Shown piece after piece: positions 30,768 through 41,952 of a stretch of 64,000 nucleotides of DNA. Position numbers and translations under genes: made by a program. Within the stretch, counting starts at the first letter, position 1. Each line of letters begins with the position of its first letter. The notes beneath the pieces were generated by a model, which was not told the DNA's origin, did no database searches, and was given only the letters and a program-made list of their open reading frames with translations. The stretch is from Nematopogon swammerdamellus (taxonomy: Eukaryota > Arthropoda > Insecta > Lepidoptera > Adelidae), in assembly GCA_946902875.1 (NCBI GenBank), contig OX336338.1:8671971-8735970 (forward strand). Reading direction: 5' to 3'.

Positions 30768-31677
30768 CGTTAATCGCCTCTATGCGTCGAAGAAACTCGA
30801 GGGCCTGTCTCGCAGAGGTCCCTTTAGCGATTAACCAAAGCCGACAGATTTCGCCTGGAAACTGTGCCATAATTTCCTGCACGTAGAACTCCTTAGGCAA
30901 TGAATCTGAAAGTCTGAGAGCTAAGGCGAACTTACGAATAAAATATGCCGACATAGTTTCAGTTTCACCCCACCGTCCTGATATCACCTCTTTGCGCGAT
31001 TTATTCTGTTCAGCCTTACCCCAAAACTGCTTCACGAAATCACTCTTAAAATCATCAAACGTAGTCCATTCGCTACGCATGATAATCGACCAATCACGCG
31101 CCTCCCCGACAAGGCAACCGCACGCTACTTCTAAGTCGCTGTTACGGCCCGTGGCCTTAAGGTAAATACCTAAATCTTCTAAAAAGTCCATAGGGTGAGT
31201 CCTACCGCCGACAGCATACTTAGGTCTAAGTGGTGCTGGGATTAGCATAACAGGCACTGCCTGGTCTAATTCAGAGCCTACCCGACCACCGTCTAGACCT
31301 CTCGAGCTCCTGGCATTTTCCAGGGCTGCAATCCTACTGGCTAACGGGGACACGTTGCTACAAACAGCGTCAGCTACATTTTTGTTCACCATATTCTCTA
31401 AATAAGCGACTCGCCGTACCAAAAGTCTGAGGTTGGCTCGTAAAATTCCATTTAGGTACAAAGCCTTTGATTTTCTCAAACGGACTTTGTCGTTCTTGCT
31501 ACCAGAAGTCTGCCTCCCACTCCTCCTAGAAACAGAGCCGGTTTTGGAAGAACCATCATTTCTGGAACAGCGAGATGTATTTACTGCATCACCGTCAGAC
31601 CTGGCAGCGAGTCTTGGTGAAGTTCGTACCGCGACAGACCTTCTAGACATAAAGCCTGCTTTCTTAGAACGACCCAT
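30757..31677 (-). CDS. Gag-like protein of the LTR element, 306 aa
   Basis: The N-terminal third is basic and Ser/Arg-rich (SRRSVAVRTSPRLAARS, SRRSGRQTSGSKNDKVRLRK). A predicted coiled stretch follows at about 95-120. Then comes a capsid-type region of Ty3/gypsy retrotrans_gag style: HPMDFLEDLGIYLKATG, LEVACGCLVGEARDWS, W-TFDDFKSDFVKQFWG, SAYFIRKFALALRLSDSLP. It should form the particle that packages the element RNA. It ends with TAG at 30757-30759, with no zinc knuckle in frame and no pol reading frame downstream. The intact ORF, together with identical LTRs, suggests recent selection or mobility. Confidence 0.85.
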   Translation of the reverse strand: MGRSKKAGFMSRRSVAVRTSPRLAARSDGDAVNTSRCSRNDGSSKTGSVSRRSGRQTSGSKNDKVRLRKSKALYLNGILRANLRLLVRRVAYLENMVNKNVADAVCSNVSPLASRIAALENARSSRGLDGGRVGSELDQAVPVMLIPAPLRPKYAVGGRTHPMDFLEDLGIYLKATGRNSDLEVACGCLVGEARDWSIIMRSEWTTFDDFKSDFVKQFWGKAEQNKSRKEVISGRWGETETMSAYFIRKFALALRLSDSLPKEFYVQEIMAQFPGEICRLWLIAKGTSARQALEFLRRIEAINVEG

Positions 31678-32963
31678 TTTCTGTAAATATTGACAAGGAG
31701 AAAGATAATAATAAACTAAGCGGAACCCTATAAATTACTATTCTATTCTAAAACCCGCCTATAACAACCGAATGTCCGCGTACTCATGAGCACTTAATGA
31801 ACAAAATAAATCCCGATTCCTACCTACTGTCTCCTTTGTTTCAAAACACGGTAAGCTCGGTATCCTGTCATTTAAGTGCCATATCGGCGACTGATGAGAA
31901 TAATCGCCTAAACCTATCGAATACGCACATCCCTACACCCTAAGCTACTTCGCTAACTTAGATAATATTCTTATTTACCTACTATGTATAAACAGGTTCC
32001 CGAAAAATGCTCTTCTTATAACTATGTATTTACATATCATGTTAAACTGTGTTTTTCAACCGTATTTTACACTGGAAATTAAGCCTATATGTTTTCTTAT
32101 TAATACCTACTCATCTGCATAACTATACCTAAATATAATACCTATGTGAAATTATACCTAAGTATTTAAGTATAAAATAGGCTTACTGTCAGTCGGACGG
32201 TCGACTCAATTACGTCAATTAATAATTTATAAAATTAGAGAAATTTATTAATTATTAATACCTAATCATCTATAAAACAACGCTACAAAACAATCATAAT
32301 ATTATTTTCTAATGCCGATTATATTTTTCGACCTCCTTCCTCGCAAAACCTATATTACTAATTCACTACTTATCTATGTCTAAAGCAAATGGAAAAATTG
32401 GCGTACTGTCGACCTTTCTATTTTAATTAATTACTAATTACTAATTCAAACCGGTTAATTAATAACTCTAATGACATATTATTATCTGTAATATGAATCT
32501 ACTAGTACAATCTTAAAATAATTATTTTACAATAATTCAACAAGATAGTAACTAATAATACTCTAAACTGCACGCGTATACCTCCCTCAGACTAACATCA
32601 CAAAAAATTCGACCCTCGGCCGAGCGCAGAGGTACCTGCGATGGGTGGGTCTAGCTAGCCCCGTCGCCGCCCGAGATTCTGCACATGTGGCGGCCGACCA
32701 TGCACCGCCAGTCTGTCCTGCCTAACAGTTCGGGGCAGGGGCGCACTCTGACTCCCACCGTTAATTAAATTTTATAGTACTTATTAATTATCTCTTATAA
32801 GGTAATTTCTAAAATATAATACTAAACCACTCTGCCGTTGGGACTCGCTTGGAACGTCTTTTTAAGAACCCTTTATTGTTGTGAATAGTAAACCAAATTC
32901 TTTTTTAGCCTGGATCAAACTAATTTTATTTTATTTGTTTTGATTATATTGACCCATGTCTAG
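31678..32963 (-). other. 5' untranslated/internal region of the LTR element
   Basis: About 1.3 kb between the primer-binding site and gag, AT-rich with no long ORF. A GC-rich patch at 32605-32760 is the only contrast and may hold packaging or structured leader sequence. No trace of pol is seen. Confidence 0.6.
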
Positions 32964-32966
32964 CTA

Positions 32967-32984
32967 AATCCTGGTCACGGCACC
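32967..32984 (-). other. primer-binding site
   Basis: Two bases inside the 5' LTR, the minus strand reads TGGTGCCGTGACCAGGAT, starting with the TGG expected of a PBS. The complementary tRNA 3' end would be ATCCTGGTCACGGCACCA. I do not assign the tRNA species. Confidence 0.7.
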
Positions 32985-32986
32985 AC

Positions 32987-34773
32987 TGCGATAGTAGCAC
33001 CCCCAGACCCTCGCATTTAAACGCGGGAAAGGGAAGACGCCCTTTCGATTAAGATAAAAATAAGAAAATGTTAATTTTGGCTGTGATCGTTATAGTGGTG
33101 TGAAGACATTAAGATACGAGTCCCTACGACAGTTTGGTCCTATGGCACTGTGTTCGTTATACCGGGATGTCCCTCGTTGCTATATTACCATATAATTAGA
33201 TGCAACCGAACAGTAAATAACCTTGATCCCGATTATGCGAATAAAGTGCCACCGGCTGATGTCCCTCGCCGCGAAGAGGCACTGCAGATTATTATGTAAC
33301 GTAATAACCTGTCACCGATAGAAATTATTTTATTTTATAGAGATATGATTAATTGTATTTGAGGATATTTATTACATGAGTGATGACGTTTCATAGTTCG
33401 GAGACAAGTTACTGTCACATAAGGAAAGACGCCTACCTACCAGTCTTCACGTGAAGCTAAAATAATAACTAACGGTTAAATCCTAACGTCTTTATGTCCG
33501 TCTCGTCCCCTCCCCGTGACCTAGATATCTCCCACCTTTTGTCTTCACAACGTTTGGGCAAAAGCTTAAAATTCACGAAGTCAATCACCCAACTCACAAG
33601 CCAGTTCTTAGATGTAACTTATTTGTTAGGCGCTGTCTCCGCAGATAATATGCACCTGTCCAGGTTGCTTTGACACTAAAGCTTCCTATGCTTGTCCCCA
33701 GCTCGCGGAACAAGGAGTAATACGTCCTGTCAATCAGAGCCTCCAACCACGCGCCAGTGCTCAGATGGAACGCCTGCCCGAAAACCCTATCTGACAGACA
33801 CAGAACTCCCTGATCCAATTGCTACAGACGTTTCTTAACTCTCAACCCCAAGTTACTCTCTCACCAGTCCAAATGTCATTGTCAATAAACGGAATTACGT
33901 GTCGCGAGGCATTCGAAGAAATTAAACTGTAGGTCTCCAAGCCGCCCCTGTGTATATAAATTATCGTATTCCGTCGCCTCCGTGAGAGAGAATCCGTTGG
34001 TCACCAACTGATTCCTTCCGGTGCTGTTGCTTGTGTCTCGTTCGTAATAATAAGCACGCAGGCTCCTCCTTACACACTATGTACGTATCCACGTAGAAAC
34101 ACGGCCTGTGGGAAACTTCCAAATATACCTAGTCGTTTAAAGCCGAGGGAACCTTCCACTCCTACAAACATTTAATTACCCTTACAACTAATTCCGAACA
34201 AATACGATTACATATAAACCACCTATAATGGAGAGAATCAAGTTATAATAGATAAAAGTGTTATAAATTAGAAATTTATTCGGTAATTGTCCATGCGGTA
34301 CTCATCCGTCTTGTCCGGCCCTGCCTAGCGCATTTCGCGCCACATTCTTCTATTGTCCGTTCGGCTGCTTCGCTCACTGTATACGCAGTTATAGTTTAGT
34401 TCAACAGGCGCGCCTGATTATCACAAACACTGCACTTTCACTCTTCTAGCCACCGGTCTATCTGTCTCGCCTTATTCCACCGATAAAGCAATTGTCTTGG
34501 CTTAAAATTACTCGTTATAAATTAACAAACGATCGCGGGGCGCGCGCGCTTCCTACCTCATCTCTCGCCTAGCCTGACTAACCCTGTCACGTGCCCGGTC
34601 GCCGACCGACGCTGTGTTTACACCCCCCTCCCTCGACAGCTTCCCCTTTACCTCCTACCTACCCCTCGCTCTACCCTGACTATGTACCTGCCATCCCTAC
34701 GATGTCGAAGCAAACGCGCAAATCGTGAAGGTCGGAAATTATCTGATATATTCATAATTACCGAACCATCACA
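32987..34773 (-). repeat. 5' LTR (1787 bp)
   Basis: Upstream LTR in transcription sense (minus strand). It matches 28469-30255 with no indel, and no difference was found by eye. It carries the same 74-codon frame at 33594-33818, with GC-rich text near its right end ('gatcgcggggcgcgcgcgct'). Confidence 0.92.
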
Positions 34774-34777
34774 AAAC

Positions 34778-35107
34778 TCTTACAGGATTTGCTGAAAATT
34801 AGACCCGAATCCAACGAAATTCCAAAGTGACAGGAGAAGGATACAATTAGGGCCACCTTCAGTGCAATTTACATAAATTTCGTGCGCGTACAAATTGTCA
34901 GATAATTTGAAGAGAAATATACTTATTCAATTATCAGTTTAAGCAAATGTAATAAAATTATGAGCAGCAAATTGAATTGACCCTTATTAATATGAAACCT
35001 AATGAATTTAGCTCTAGTGCAAACCGTGAAATACAAGCAAATGCGTATCAAACGGTACGTAGGTATACGGTGTAGTTTCTCTCTTGGGAGGCTTTTGGAA
35101 AATTATG
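34778..35107. other. unassigned
   Basis: AT-rich, no feature recognised. Confidence 0.3.
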
Positions 35108-35998
35108 AAATTTTTAGGGTGCCGTACCTACCTCAAAAAACGTAACCCTTATAGGATCACTTCGTTGTCCGTCTGTCGGTCTGTCAAAACCCTTTTTCTC
35201 AGGAATGGGTAGAGGTATCAAGTTGAAATTAATATCAAATACTAAAGTCTACGTTTCCTCGAAGGTGTAAAAAATTCAAGCTTCTAAGGCAATTCACATA
35301 CAACATGCGGCCATTTATGTCACACATTTTACTACTGACCAATTAAATCAAAACCTATAGAGAACTTCCCGTTACCCTAGAATCATGAAATTTGGTAAGA
35401 AGCAAGGTCTCACAGCACAAGTATCTAAAGGAAAAAATCCGAAAGTTGTGAACTTGATATAACGTCATTAAAAAAAATTTTTTTGTTTAGCATGTCAAGA
35501 TCATTTTTCTCAGGAATGGATAAAGATATCACATTGAAATTAATGTGAAATACTCATGTCTGCGATCCCTTTGAGGTATAGAAAATGCAAGCTTATAAAT
35601 CAACGCAATCAAAAGATACGGCCATTTATGTCAGATTTGATACTAGAAAACTCACTCAAATCAAATCCCTTCTTACCTTACTAGGTGGTAGGGTTTATCC
35701 CGGCCGGGTTGGTACCACCGCACTGAACGCCACGTCGGTTATTTAAATAGTTCGTGGTGTTCGTGAGTAAAGGAAAAATCCGAAAATAGTTTTGTAGTTA
35801 TGTCATATAGTAAATATATTTTTGTATATTTCAACTACACGAATGCCCGACAGTCAAACCATTGGTGTAGTTTTTATTTAGGCGTTTCGTGATTTTCCAA
35901 AACACAATTATTTTTGTACATACATAATATAAATATATTGTGTGATGGTACGGAACCCTCGTTGCGCGAGTCCAACTCGCCTTGGCGACTTTTTTTTA
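35108..35998 (+). repeat. Rep-H, long subtype, with SINE fragment inside
   Basis: It starts 'tttttagggtgccgtaccta', has two related blocks ('caagttgaaattaatatcaa' and 'cacattgaaattaatgtgaa'), and ends 'gtacggaaccctcgttgcgc' + 'gagtccaactcgccttgg'. A SINE-A piece interrupts it at 35668-35763. The right third is repeated in reverse at 58265-58495. Confidence 0.65.
35668..35763 (+). mobile_element. SINE-A internal fragment
   Basis: 'cttaccttactaggtggtag', 'ccggccgggttggtaccacc' and 'atttaaatagttcgtg'. It lacks both head and tail. Confidence 0.7.
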
Positions 35999-36029
35999 TC
36001 AGTGCGTTTTATTCAAGAAATAAACAGGT

Positions 36030-36236
36030 ATTTGAACAAGATAACTATCAAGTAACAAGTAAGGCGTGAAGACCCACCTACTGCATGACTCGGTGGAAAG
36101 ACCGTGCCAAGGTGAGAGGTGGTTAGCCTATCGCCCTTTGGCGCGGCATCGTATCCTTATCCCTTCATCTACTTTTACTACATGCACGGGGAGAGATGCC
36201 GTGGGGCTATTCTTTTTAAGTACCGGCCCGGTCCCA
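36030..36236 (+). repeat. Rep-B 3' two-thirds
   Basis: 'aacaagtaaggcgtgaagac', 'actgcatgactcggtggaaa', 'ggggagagatgccgtggggc' and 'tttaagtaccggccc'. Confidence 0.7.
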
Positions 36237-36324
36237 TAGAGTACGGATTGTGGATATGGGATTGTTTGAATTGGTGACACTTTCGTTCGACAATCACTTT
36301 TCATTTATTCTGTCTTTTATTCTT

Positions 36325-36425
36325 TTTAGCCCCCGACTCAAACGGAGGGGTGTTATGAGTTAAAACGTGTGTGTCTGTCTGTGGCATCGTAGCTCCCAAA
36401 TTTAAATCGGTATGCATGCAACAAG
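36325..36425 (+). repeat. Rep-C start fragment
   Basis: 'tagcccccgactcaaacgga', 'ggggtgttatgagtt', 'gtgtgtctgtctgtggcatc' and 'gtagctcccaaatttaaatc' match the first part of Rep-C at 52405-52520. Confidence 0.65.
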
Positions 36426-37489
36426 AACGACATCAACGCCAGGGAAAAAGAAATCGGTCTACATATTATTATTATAATATTATGTTTATGGGCCAGTGCC
36501 CGTTGGCTTACAAAAAATGCTTATTCGATCGCTTCAGTAGGGTACCCGTTTTCAACAAAAGTGCGACAGAGGCCTAATGAAAATGCTACCAAAATATGCG
36601 TTATTAAAAGGGCTACAATACTACAAACAATTTGTGAAAAATTTTTATAACTTTTTTTAAATAAAAAAACACAAAAATTTTCGAACGACTTTTTTGCGAC
36701 TTTTTTTTTTAAAAAAAATCTCAAATTCCTCAAAAACAAATAAAGTTATATTAAATTTTTTCCAAAAATTCTCTGGAGTATTAAATTATCTATCGTTTGA
36801 GCCTATAATCATAAAAATTTGTGAATATGTAATAGTACTTTTGCGGTCCTTTATGAAAGTACTTTTTGCAAAAAAAAAAATTAAGTCAGATGAAAATGCA
36901 TACGATTTCAGAAAAGGGTATGATATCGTCAGCTGGCAAGAACAGTGTCAAAAATATTTTTTTTTTTAATTAGTTCATTATACAGACTTGATCAAAATGT
37001 CGCGCTTTGGCCTTTTATTTTTAAGTGCCTTAATGAAATATTAATTTTCAATGCGCCAGAAGGTCTTGGAAGCATGAGATCTGTCGATTTTACACTAATG
37101 GATGTTTATAATTCTAATTTATAATATTATCTCTACTTTTTAGCTTACTTTTAGACATTTTGAGTATTAAAAATTATCTAGAAACTAAGGAAAATAAAAT
37201 AGAAATATTATCTGTATCTAAATAGGTATCACGATAGGTAAACTATATGCAAGTAAAAAGTTAAAGTATTAGAAAGAGCAATATAAAGCCCAAGGCTTCG
37301 GGTTCATAGACACATTATTAATAGATATTCGTGAATCGTAAGCTCATTACCGTCGATTCGTATTCACTTGGGTACTCACCTCCAACACAATCCCGGCGAT
37401 GAAACTCCTCCTTCAAGATCCCTGCACGCGTATATTCGCTTACAACTCGAGAACAGCTCAACCAATTTAATTGGGTCACGTCAGTCGTC
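36426..37489. other. unassigned, very AT-rich
   Basis: About 1 kb with many poly-A/T runs (36660-36720, 36870-36970). ORFs here are lysine/phenylalanine-rich low-complexity frames and are not believed. Confidence 0.35.
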
Positions 37490-37590
37490 ATTCAGTCAGC
37501 GTCCCATTTGGCTCTTGGTCTTCCCACGCCCTGTTACCCTGTCACTGGGCGGGGCAAGTTGACTGATGTGCCCAGTACACCCATAAATGG
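37490..37590 (-). pseudogene. RTE LINE 3' fragment
   Basis: 'ggctcttggtcttcccacgc', 'gggcggggcaagttgactga' and 'tgtgcccagtac' follow the antisense RTE C-terminal region, with many changes. Confidence 0.45.
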
Positions 37591-37629
37591 GCCATATTTA
37601 TCCGTGTAATCTGACATAAGTGTTGTGTT

Positions 37630-37812
37630 GTGCTTGAAGCAGAGTAATCAGTGTTGTGCTGCAAGAACTCTGGTAAAATACAGCACAACGGCGAAAACCA
37701 CGCTTCGCCCTTTAGCACGCCATCTTGTGCTTATCCCCTAATAATAGTCGCCTCTAACGCTTACGACATGCACGGAGAGAGATGCAGTGAGTACCGACCC
37801 CACATGGTCAAG
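37630..37812 (+). repeat. Rep-B with internal deletion
   Basis: 'aagcagagtaatcagtgttg' and 'aaaatacagcacaacggcg', then a jump to 'tcgccctttagcacgccatc' and 'gacatgcacggagagagatg'. The middle third is missing. Confidence 0.6.
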
Positions 37813-38055
37813 TGATTCAAGTATATTTTTAAATTATGTAATTTTTAAATTTTAACTACTCTTGTCAGTTTACTGAATGGACTGTACTGGAATAAAATAT
37901 CTCCGAAAGATTTAAAGCATATAACATCACGCTATCTTATAGGTATATCAACTGAACAGTAAGGTCGTAAGTGACCGAAGCGAGATCGAAGTCAACAATG
38001 GGAATGTCTCAGCAAGAGACACGAAGACCAGTTACCTACTTCATTTCTGCGAAAG
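37813..38055. other. unassigned
   Basis: AT-rich, 240 bp; no feature recognised. Confidence 0.3.
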
Positions 38056-38200
38056 GACCGTGTCAACGTGGGAGGTCGCTATCCTGTCGCCCTTTAGCCC
38101 GGTGTGGTTTCGCGAGGAGATGTGTTTTTTGCTCTGTCGACTGCACCATTGGTCTCTCAGCACAGCCACCAATGTTGGTTTACATAAAAAAAAAATATAA
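38056..38200 (+). repeat. Rep-B piece joined to Rep-G
   Basis: Rep-B text ('aggaccgtgtcaacgtggga', 'cctgtcgccctttagccc') switches at about 38100 to 'ggtttcgcgaggagatgtg', 'gctctgtcgactgcaccatt', 'cagcacagccaccaatgttg' and 'gtttacataaaaaaaaaa'. The second part (Rep-G) recurs at 39962-40058 without Rep-B next to it. Confidence 0.6.
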
Positions 38201-38249
38201 TAACATAACATACATCGATAAATAACATAAACAAAATAATATAAAATTA

Positions 38250-38346
38250 TTGTTAACTTTTATTGCTCTTCTGTATGTTATCTTCTGTCTTGTGTATTTC
38301 TGTATTTTTGTGTGCAATAAAGCATTTCTATTCTATTCTATTCTAA
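38250..38346 (+). pseudogene. LINE/SINE 3' end with (TTCTA)n tail
   Basis: 'cttctgtatgttatcttctg', 'tgtgtgcaataaagcattt', then (ctatt)n. A poly(A) signal plus short tandem tail marks a retroelement end. Confidence 0.6.
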
Positions 38347-38790
38347 AATTATACGTATAATATATTTCGGGATGTACACATTATTTTCCATGTCCTTCGA
38401 GTAGGAAATCAACCGAATAAAAATTTGTTGAGCTTTCATCTAAGTAATTGTCACGGGGAAATAGTTGGAGTATAAATATTCCGAGGGACTAGACTGGTTG
38501 GCCTTGAGATGGCCAGGAAACAGCCGGTTCATTTCTAAACGTCCGACTATAATATTTGTGGCTTTTATTTTTGGGCCTGGTTTTTGTGGACTTTTTTACA
38601 ACCTACCAAATGGTAGCTGAATTCCAAAGCGAGTCCTTGTATTCATTGTCCATGGGTTCTAAGTGGAATTTAACGAGTTATACCTGAGGGGATACTGAGG
38701 CTAAACCAATTTTATGTGTATTATTAATCTGTATTTTTATATTGTATCTATACGAGTAAAACCTTTCAAAGTTAGCTGAACATGACATGA
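38347..38790. other. unassigned
   Basis: No gene recognised. Confidence 0.3.
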
Positions 38791-38792
38791 AA

Positions 38793-38890
38793 TGAAGGGA
38801 AGCACTGACATGGAACCTAGTTCATCAAGGTGTTGAATTAGGTTCCATGTTGTAGGTGATGTAGCCAACCGTGTCAGATTCCATAAAAAA
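38793..38890 (+). mobile_element. SINE-A 3' tail, internally deleted
   Basis: 'gggaagcactgacatggaac' and 'gttcatcaaggtgttg', then directly 'tgttgtaggtgatgtagcca' and 'gtgtcagattccataaaaaa'. The usual 'gggctgacatcacgg' is missing. Confidence 0.7.
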
Positions 38891-39454
38891 AAGGTGTTTT
38901 TCTGTCTTCTATTGATTCCAATCCAATTACTCTTTCTGACCCTTTTAAACAAAATTATGTGGAAATGAGCACACTAGTTATAGCATATCACAAACAGCAA
39001 GCAAGTTATTGAAGTTGGCTATCTACGATGTGACCATGTCCTGAATATCGCATGTCATGCAATGTATGTAACAGATGTCTGATGTATGTACTCGTATCTT
39101 CGTTGAAAGATAAGCATATGGAATAAATTGTGGTTTGAGCTAGGAATTAAAAAAGCCGAAATTCTGTGATCCGTTAATAAGCATCCTCCCAGGATTTCTC
39201 TGAGTAATTTCCACGAAATTAAAGGCTGATCGCATTTTTAAATATGTGAATTTATAGTATTACATCTATTAAAATATAATATATTATTATATGAAGTTAA
39301 ATTTATTTACTTCATATTATAAAAATATTTTATCAAAGAAACTACAACACTTTTTAAAGTTTAACATAGTTATAAAATAATTAACTAATCTAAAAATTAT
39401 ATAAACTTTTCATGGAATAAATAGGAATAAAATACATACATACATACTTAAAAA
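38891..39454. other. unassigned AT-rich sequence
   Basis: No feature seen. A local inverted repeat 'tattatatgaagttaaattt'/'aaatttatttacttcatatt' at about 39285-39320 may form a small hairpin. Confidence 0.35.
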
Positions 39455-39775
39455 TCACGCTGTATCCCGATAATCGGGTTAAGCAGAATATTCGATGTTG
39501 TGCTGCAAGTAAGTACCTGATCTGGTGAATTGTAGCACAAAACCGACTACAACGTTGAGCAAAAATACGATTATCAAGCGGCAAGGCAAGAGACACGAAA
39601 ACCAGTTACTTACTGCATTTATGTGGAAGAACCGTGTCAAAGTGATAGGTGGCTACCATGTCGTCCTTTAGCACGGGATTTAATTCTTATCCCTTAGTTG
39701 CCTTTTACGACATGCACGGAGAGAGATGCAGTGGGCCCATTCTTTTCACGTAGATGGTCACACACGATATACGTT
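39455..39775 (+). repeat. Rep-B copy, diverged
   Basis: 'atcccgataatcgggttaag', 'cagaatattcgatgttgtgc', 'ggtgaattgtagcacaaaac' and 'acgacatgcacggagagaga'. Confidence 0.65.
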
Positions 39776-39961
39776 TTTAGATTTCCGTACCCCGTACGGA
39801 AGCCTAATTGTACCTAATGTGCTCTTGACCCTTTTTGGAGCACAACGTGCTTCTGAACGACCATTCCCGACCCTTTTGCCAACACTAGCGCATTAATTTC
39901 TAGGGTTTCTAAGCTAGACAGCCTAGCAATTGTCCGCAAATCCGCTGGGATGGCGGATCTT

Positions 39962-40058
39962 CTCAGCGTGGTATCGCGAGGAGACGTGATTTTGGCTCTG
40001 TCGATTGCACCATTTGACTCTCGGCACAGCCATACAAGTTAGTTTACATAAAAAGAAA
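39962..40058 (+). repeat. Rep-G copy
   Basis: 'cagcgtggtatcgcgaggag', 'gctctgtcgattgcaccatt', 'ctcggcacagccatacaagt' and 'tagtttacataaaaag'. The A-rich end suggests a SINE or LINE 3' tail. Confidence 0.6.
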
Positions 40059-40059
40059 A

Positions 40060-40395
40060 CCGGCAAAGTGCGAGTCGAACTCGCGCACCGAAGGTTCCGT
40101 ATCGCCATGTCATGGTCAGTGCCACTCACACCATCTATGTATTAGTTAAAATCTTCATACTCTTTTCGGTAGATGGCGCGCATACATTTTTCAGTTTCTT
40201 GTATGGGAACCCCGTGAATTTTTTACTTTTTCTTTTTTTATTATTTGTTGTTATATGGGCCATAATAGCACATATTCTGTGAAAATTGCAACGGGCTACG
40301 TATTACGGTTCAAGAGATCCAGCCCTCGGACAGACAGACAGACAGACGGCGTAGGTTTAGTAATAGGGTCCCGTACCGGATACGGAACCCTAAAA
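40060..40395 (+). repeat. Rep-H copy
   Basis: 'aaccggcaaagtgcgagtcg', 'ccatgtcatggtcagtgcca', 'cttgtatgggaaccccgtga', 'acatattctgtgaaaattgc', (cagacaga)n, and end 'atacggaaccctaaaaatt'. Nearly complete. Confidence 0.75.
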
Positions 40396-40670
40396 ATTAT
40401 GTCTTCTATTAATAACTACCTATATAATAATAATAATAATAGAAGCCTAGCTAGCTACCGCTGCAAGCGTGCACCACGCATTGTGGACTTCCTAGTCCAT
40501 GACCGACATACAGAGAGTAGTGAGTCATGGATGTGCTAATGTGGGCGCACACAATGATCAGCGCTTTGTTGATTTTGCACAAGAACACTCTACAAGCAGG
40601 TAGACTGCGTAGAGTGCATTTGTGACCACAGTCAGTCGTATCAGAAAAAAAAAACACAAATGAGCAGCTA
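40396..40670. other. unassigned
   Basis: A short (aataat)n run lies at 40425-40440; no gene. Confidence 0.3.
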
Positions 40671-40671
40671 A

Positions 40672-40750
40672 GTTCACCCGGTGTTATGGGCTGACATCAC
40701 GGATGTTGTAGATGAAGTAGCCAACCGTGTCAGTTTCCATAATAAAAAAA
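40672..40750 (+). mobile_element. SINE-A 3' tail
   Basis: 'agttcacccggtgttatggg', 'ctgacatcacggatgttgta' and 'gtgtcagtttccataataaa'. Only about 75 bp. Confidence 0.7.
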
Positions 40751-41375
40751 AAAGCTGTTGTCTGTGTTACATACATACAAATAATTTGTATGCGGTGACG
40801 ACACGGTGACGATGACGATGATGCTTTTTCTAAGTTTACTCCCCATTTTCAGAACATATTTTATATATTATACGATAAACAAACAAGTGGAGCGCAGACA
40901 GGCTTTTAAAGTCTTCATGCACCTCAACAAGCTGTCTCTCTAATCCCTATCTCTTTCCTCTTGAAATCTTTGGAGTTTGGCCTAATATTTATGACCTGAC
41001 CTTAATATAAGAACACGAAATATCAATACATCAAAAAACTTGCGAGAGGTAGGTACTCGTATCCCGTAACATAGTCGAGGCATCCTGGCCGGCAGCCAAA
41101 CCACAGGTTCGGACAAGTCGCTTTACCTAGTCGCGTAGGTAGGCAGTACCTACGAGTACTAGCAACTTTCTCTGGACTAAAACGGACTGTTTGTTATTGA
41201 CGATGACCAATCTCACACGATAGCTGTTAATGAGTGCATGTGATTCAGTTCAGAATTGACATAAATTGTTATATTCAACTCCGTTTTCTAAGTCGATTTT
41301 GTGGGACATTCGCTAAAATGTTTCACATAGAGAAAATTGCAAAACACGTGCTATTCTACTGTTTTATTAATGCAC
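40751..41375. other. unassigned
   Basis: No feature beyond a short 'gatgacgatgatg' run at about 40805-40822. Confidence 0.3.
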
Positions 41376-41377
41376 AA

Positions 41378-41820
41378 GCTTTTCGCCCGCGGCTTCGTCC
41401 GCAGCATTGTAGGTTATGTTTAATTTGAGTCAACGCAATATATTTTCTCACCCTCCCTCCCTCGTTCTTAGGGGTGAATTTCCAAAAATGCTTACACAAC
41501 TGACTTTTATTTATTTATAAACACAAATTTCCATTAGTTTTTAGTCCCGCACCGTCACTCATATTAATTAATGATATCGGCTTACCGTTGCGATTAACAA
41601 ATTTCCATGTTTCTAACTTTACAAATCACGAACTTCAATACAAACTTTAATCCCCCATTTAACTTTCCTAAGGAATGAGTTATCAAAAATCATTTCTTAG
41701 TGCTCACCTACGTTATATCAGGAAATCTTGTGCAAAATTTCATACTTCTAGACCCACCGGTTTAGGCTCTGCGTTGTCTGTCAGTCAATCGGTCAGTAAA
41801 AATTGTATTAAGTAGAATTG
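41378..41820 (+). repeat. Rep-J (RTE-related non-autonomous repeat)
   Basis: It starts 'tttcgcccgcggcttcgtcc', with 'ctcaccctccctccctcg', 'aatttccatgtttctaactt', 'aatacaaactttaatccccc' and 'acttctagacccaccggttt', and ends in 'gtctgtcagtcaatcggtca'. The copy at 44512-44740 shares the second half. Confidence 0.65.
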
Positions 41821-41897
41821 AGTGTTTTTATGCAACCTGCATCACCTCACACATCACGCCCTTGATGTCCGCCCATTACAACTCTGGACATTCCGTC

Positions 41898-41952
41898 CAG
41901 AACGACGCTAACGTCGATGGATGCCAGCGCCTCCATTGACGTTAGCGCCTTA
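41898..41952. repeat. imperfect inverted repeat
   Basis: 'acgctaacgtcgatgga' pairs with 'tccattgacgttagcgc' (two mismatches) around about 10 nt. Confidence 0.5.

Larger units (their letters stand above)
28469..34773 (-). mobile_element. complete LTR retrotransposon, gag-only, with identical LTRs
   Basis: The element spans 6305 bp. Two direct repeats (28469-30255 and 32987-34773, constant offset 4518) begin TG and end CA and are flanked by a 4-bp target duplication AAAC (28465-28468 and 34774-34777). The 2.73-kb interior holds one gag-like ORF on the minus strand and no protease, reverse transcriptase, RNase H or integrase, so it must depend on enzymes from another element. Primer-binding and polypurine sites both fit minus orientation. 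LTR identity implies a very recent insertion. Confidence 0.92.

Noticed and set aside
30757..31677. Host gene rather than element gag
   Set aside because: It lies between identical LTRs with PBS and PPT in the right places and has retrotransposon capsid-like motifs.
36426..36969. Lys/Phe-rich frames in poly-A/T DNA
   Set aside because: Low-complexity translation of homopolymer runs.
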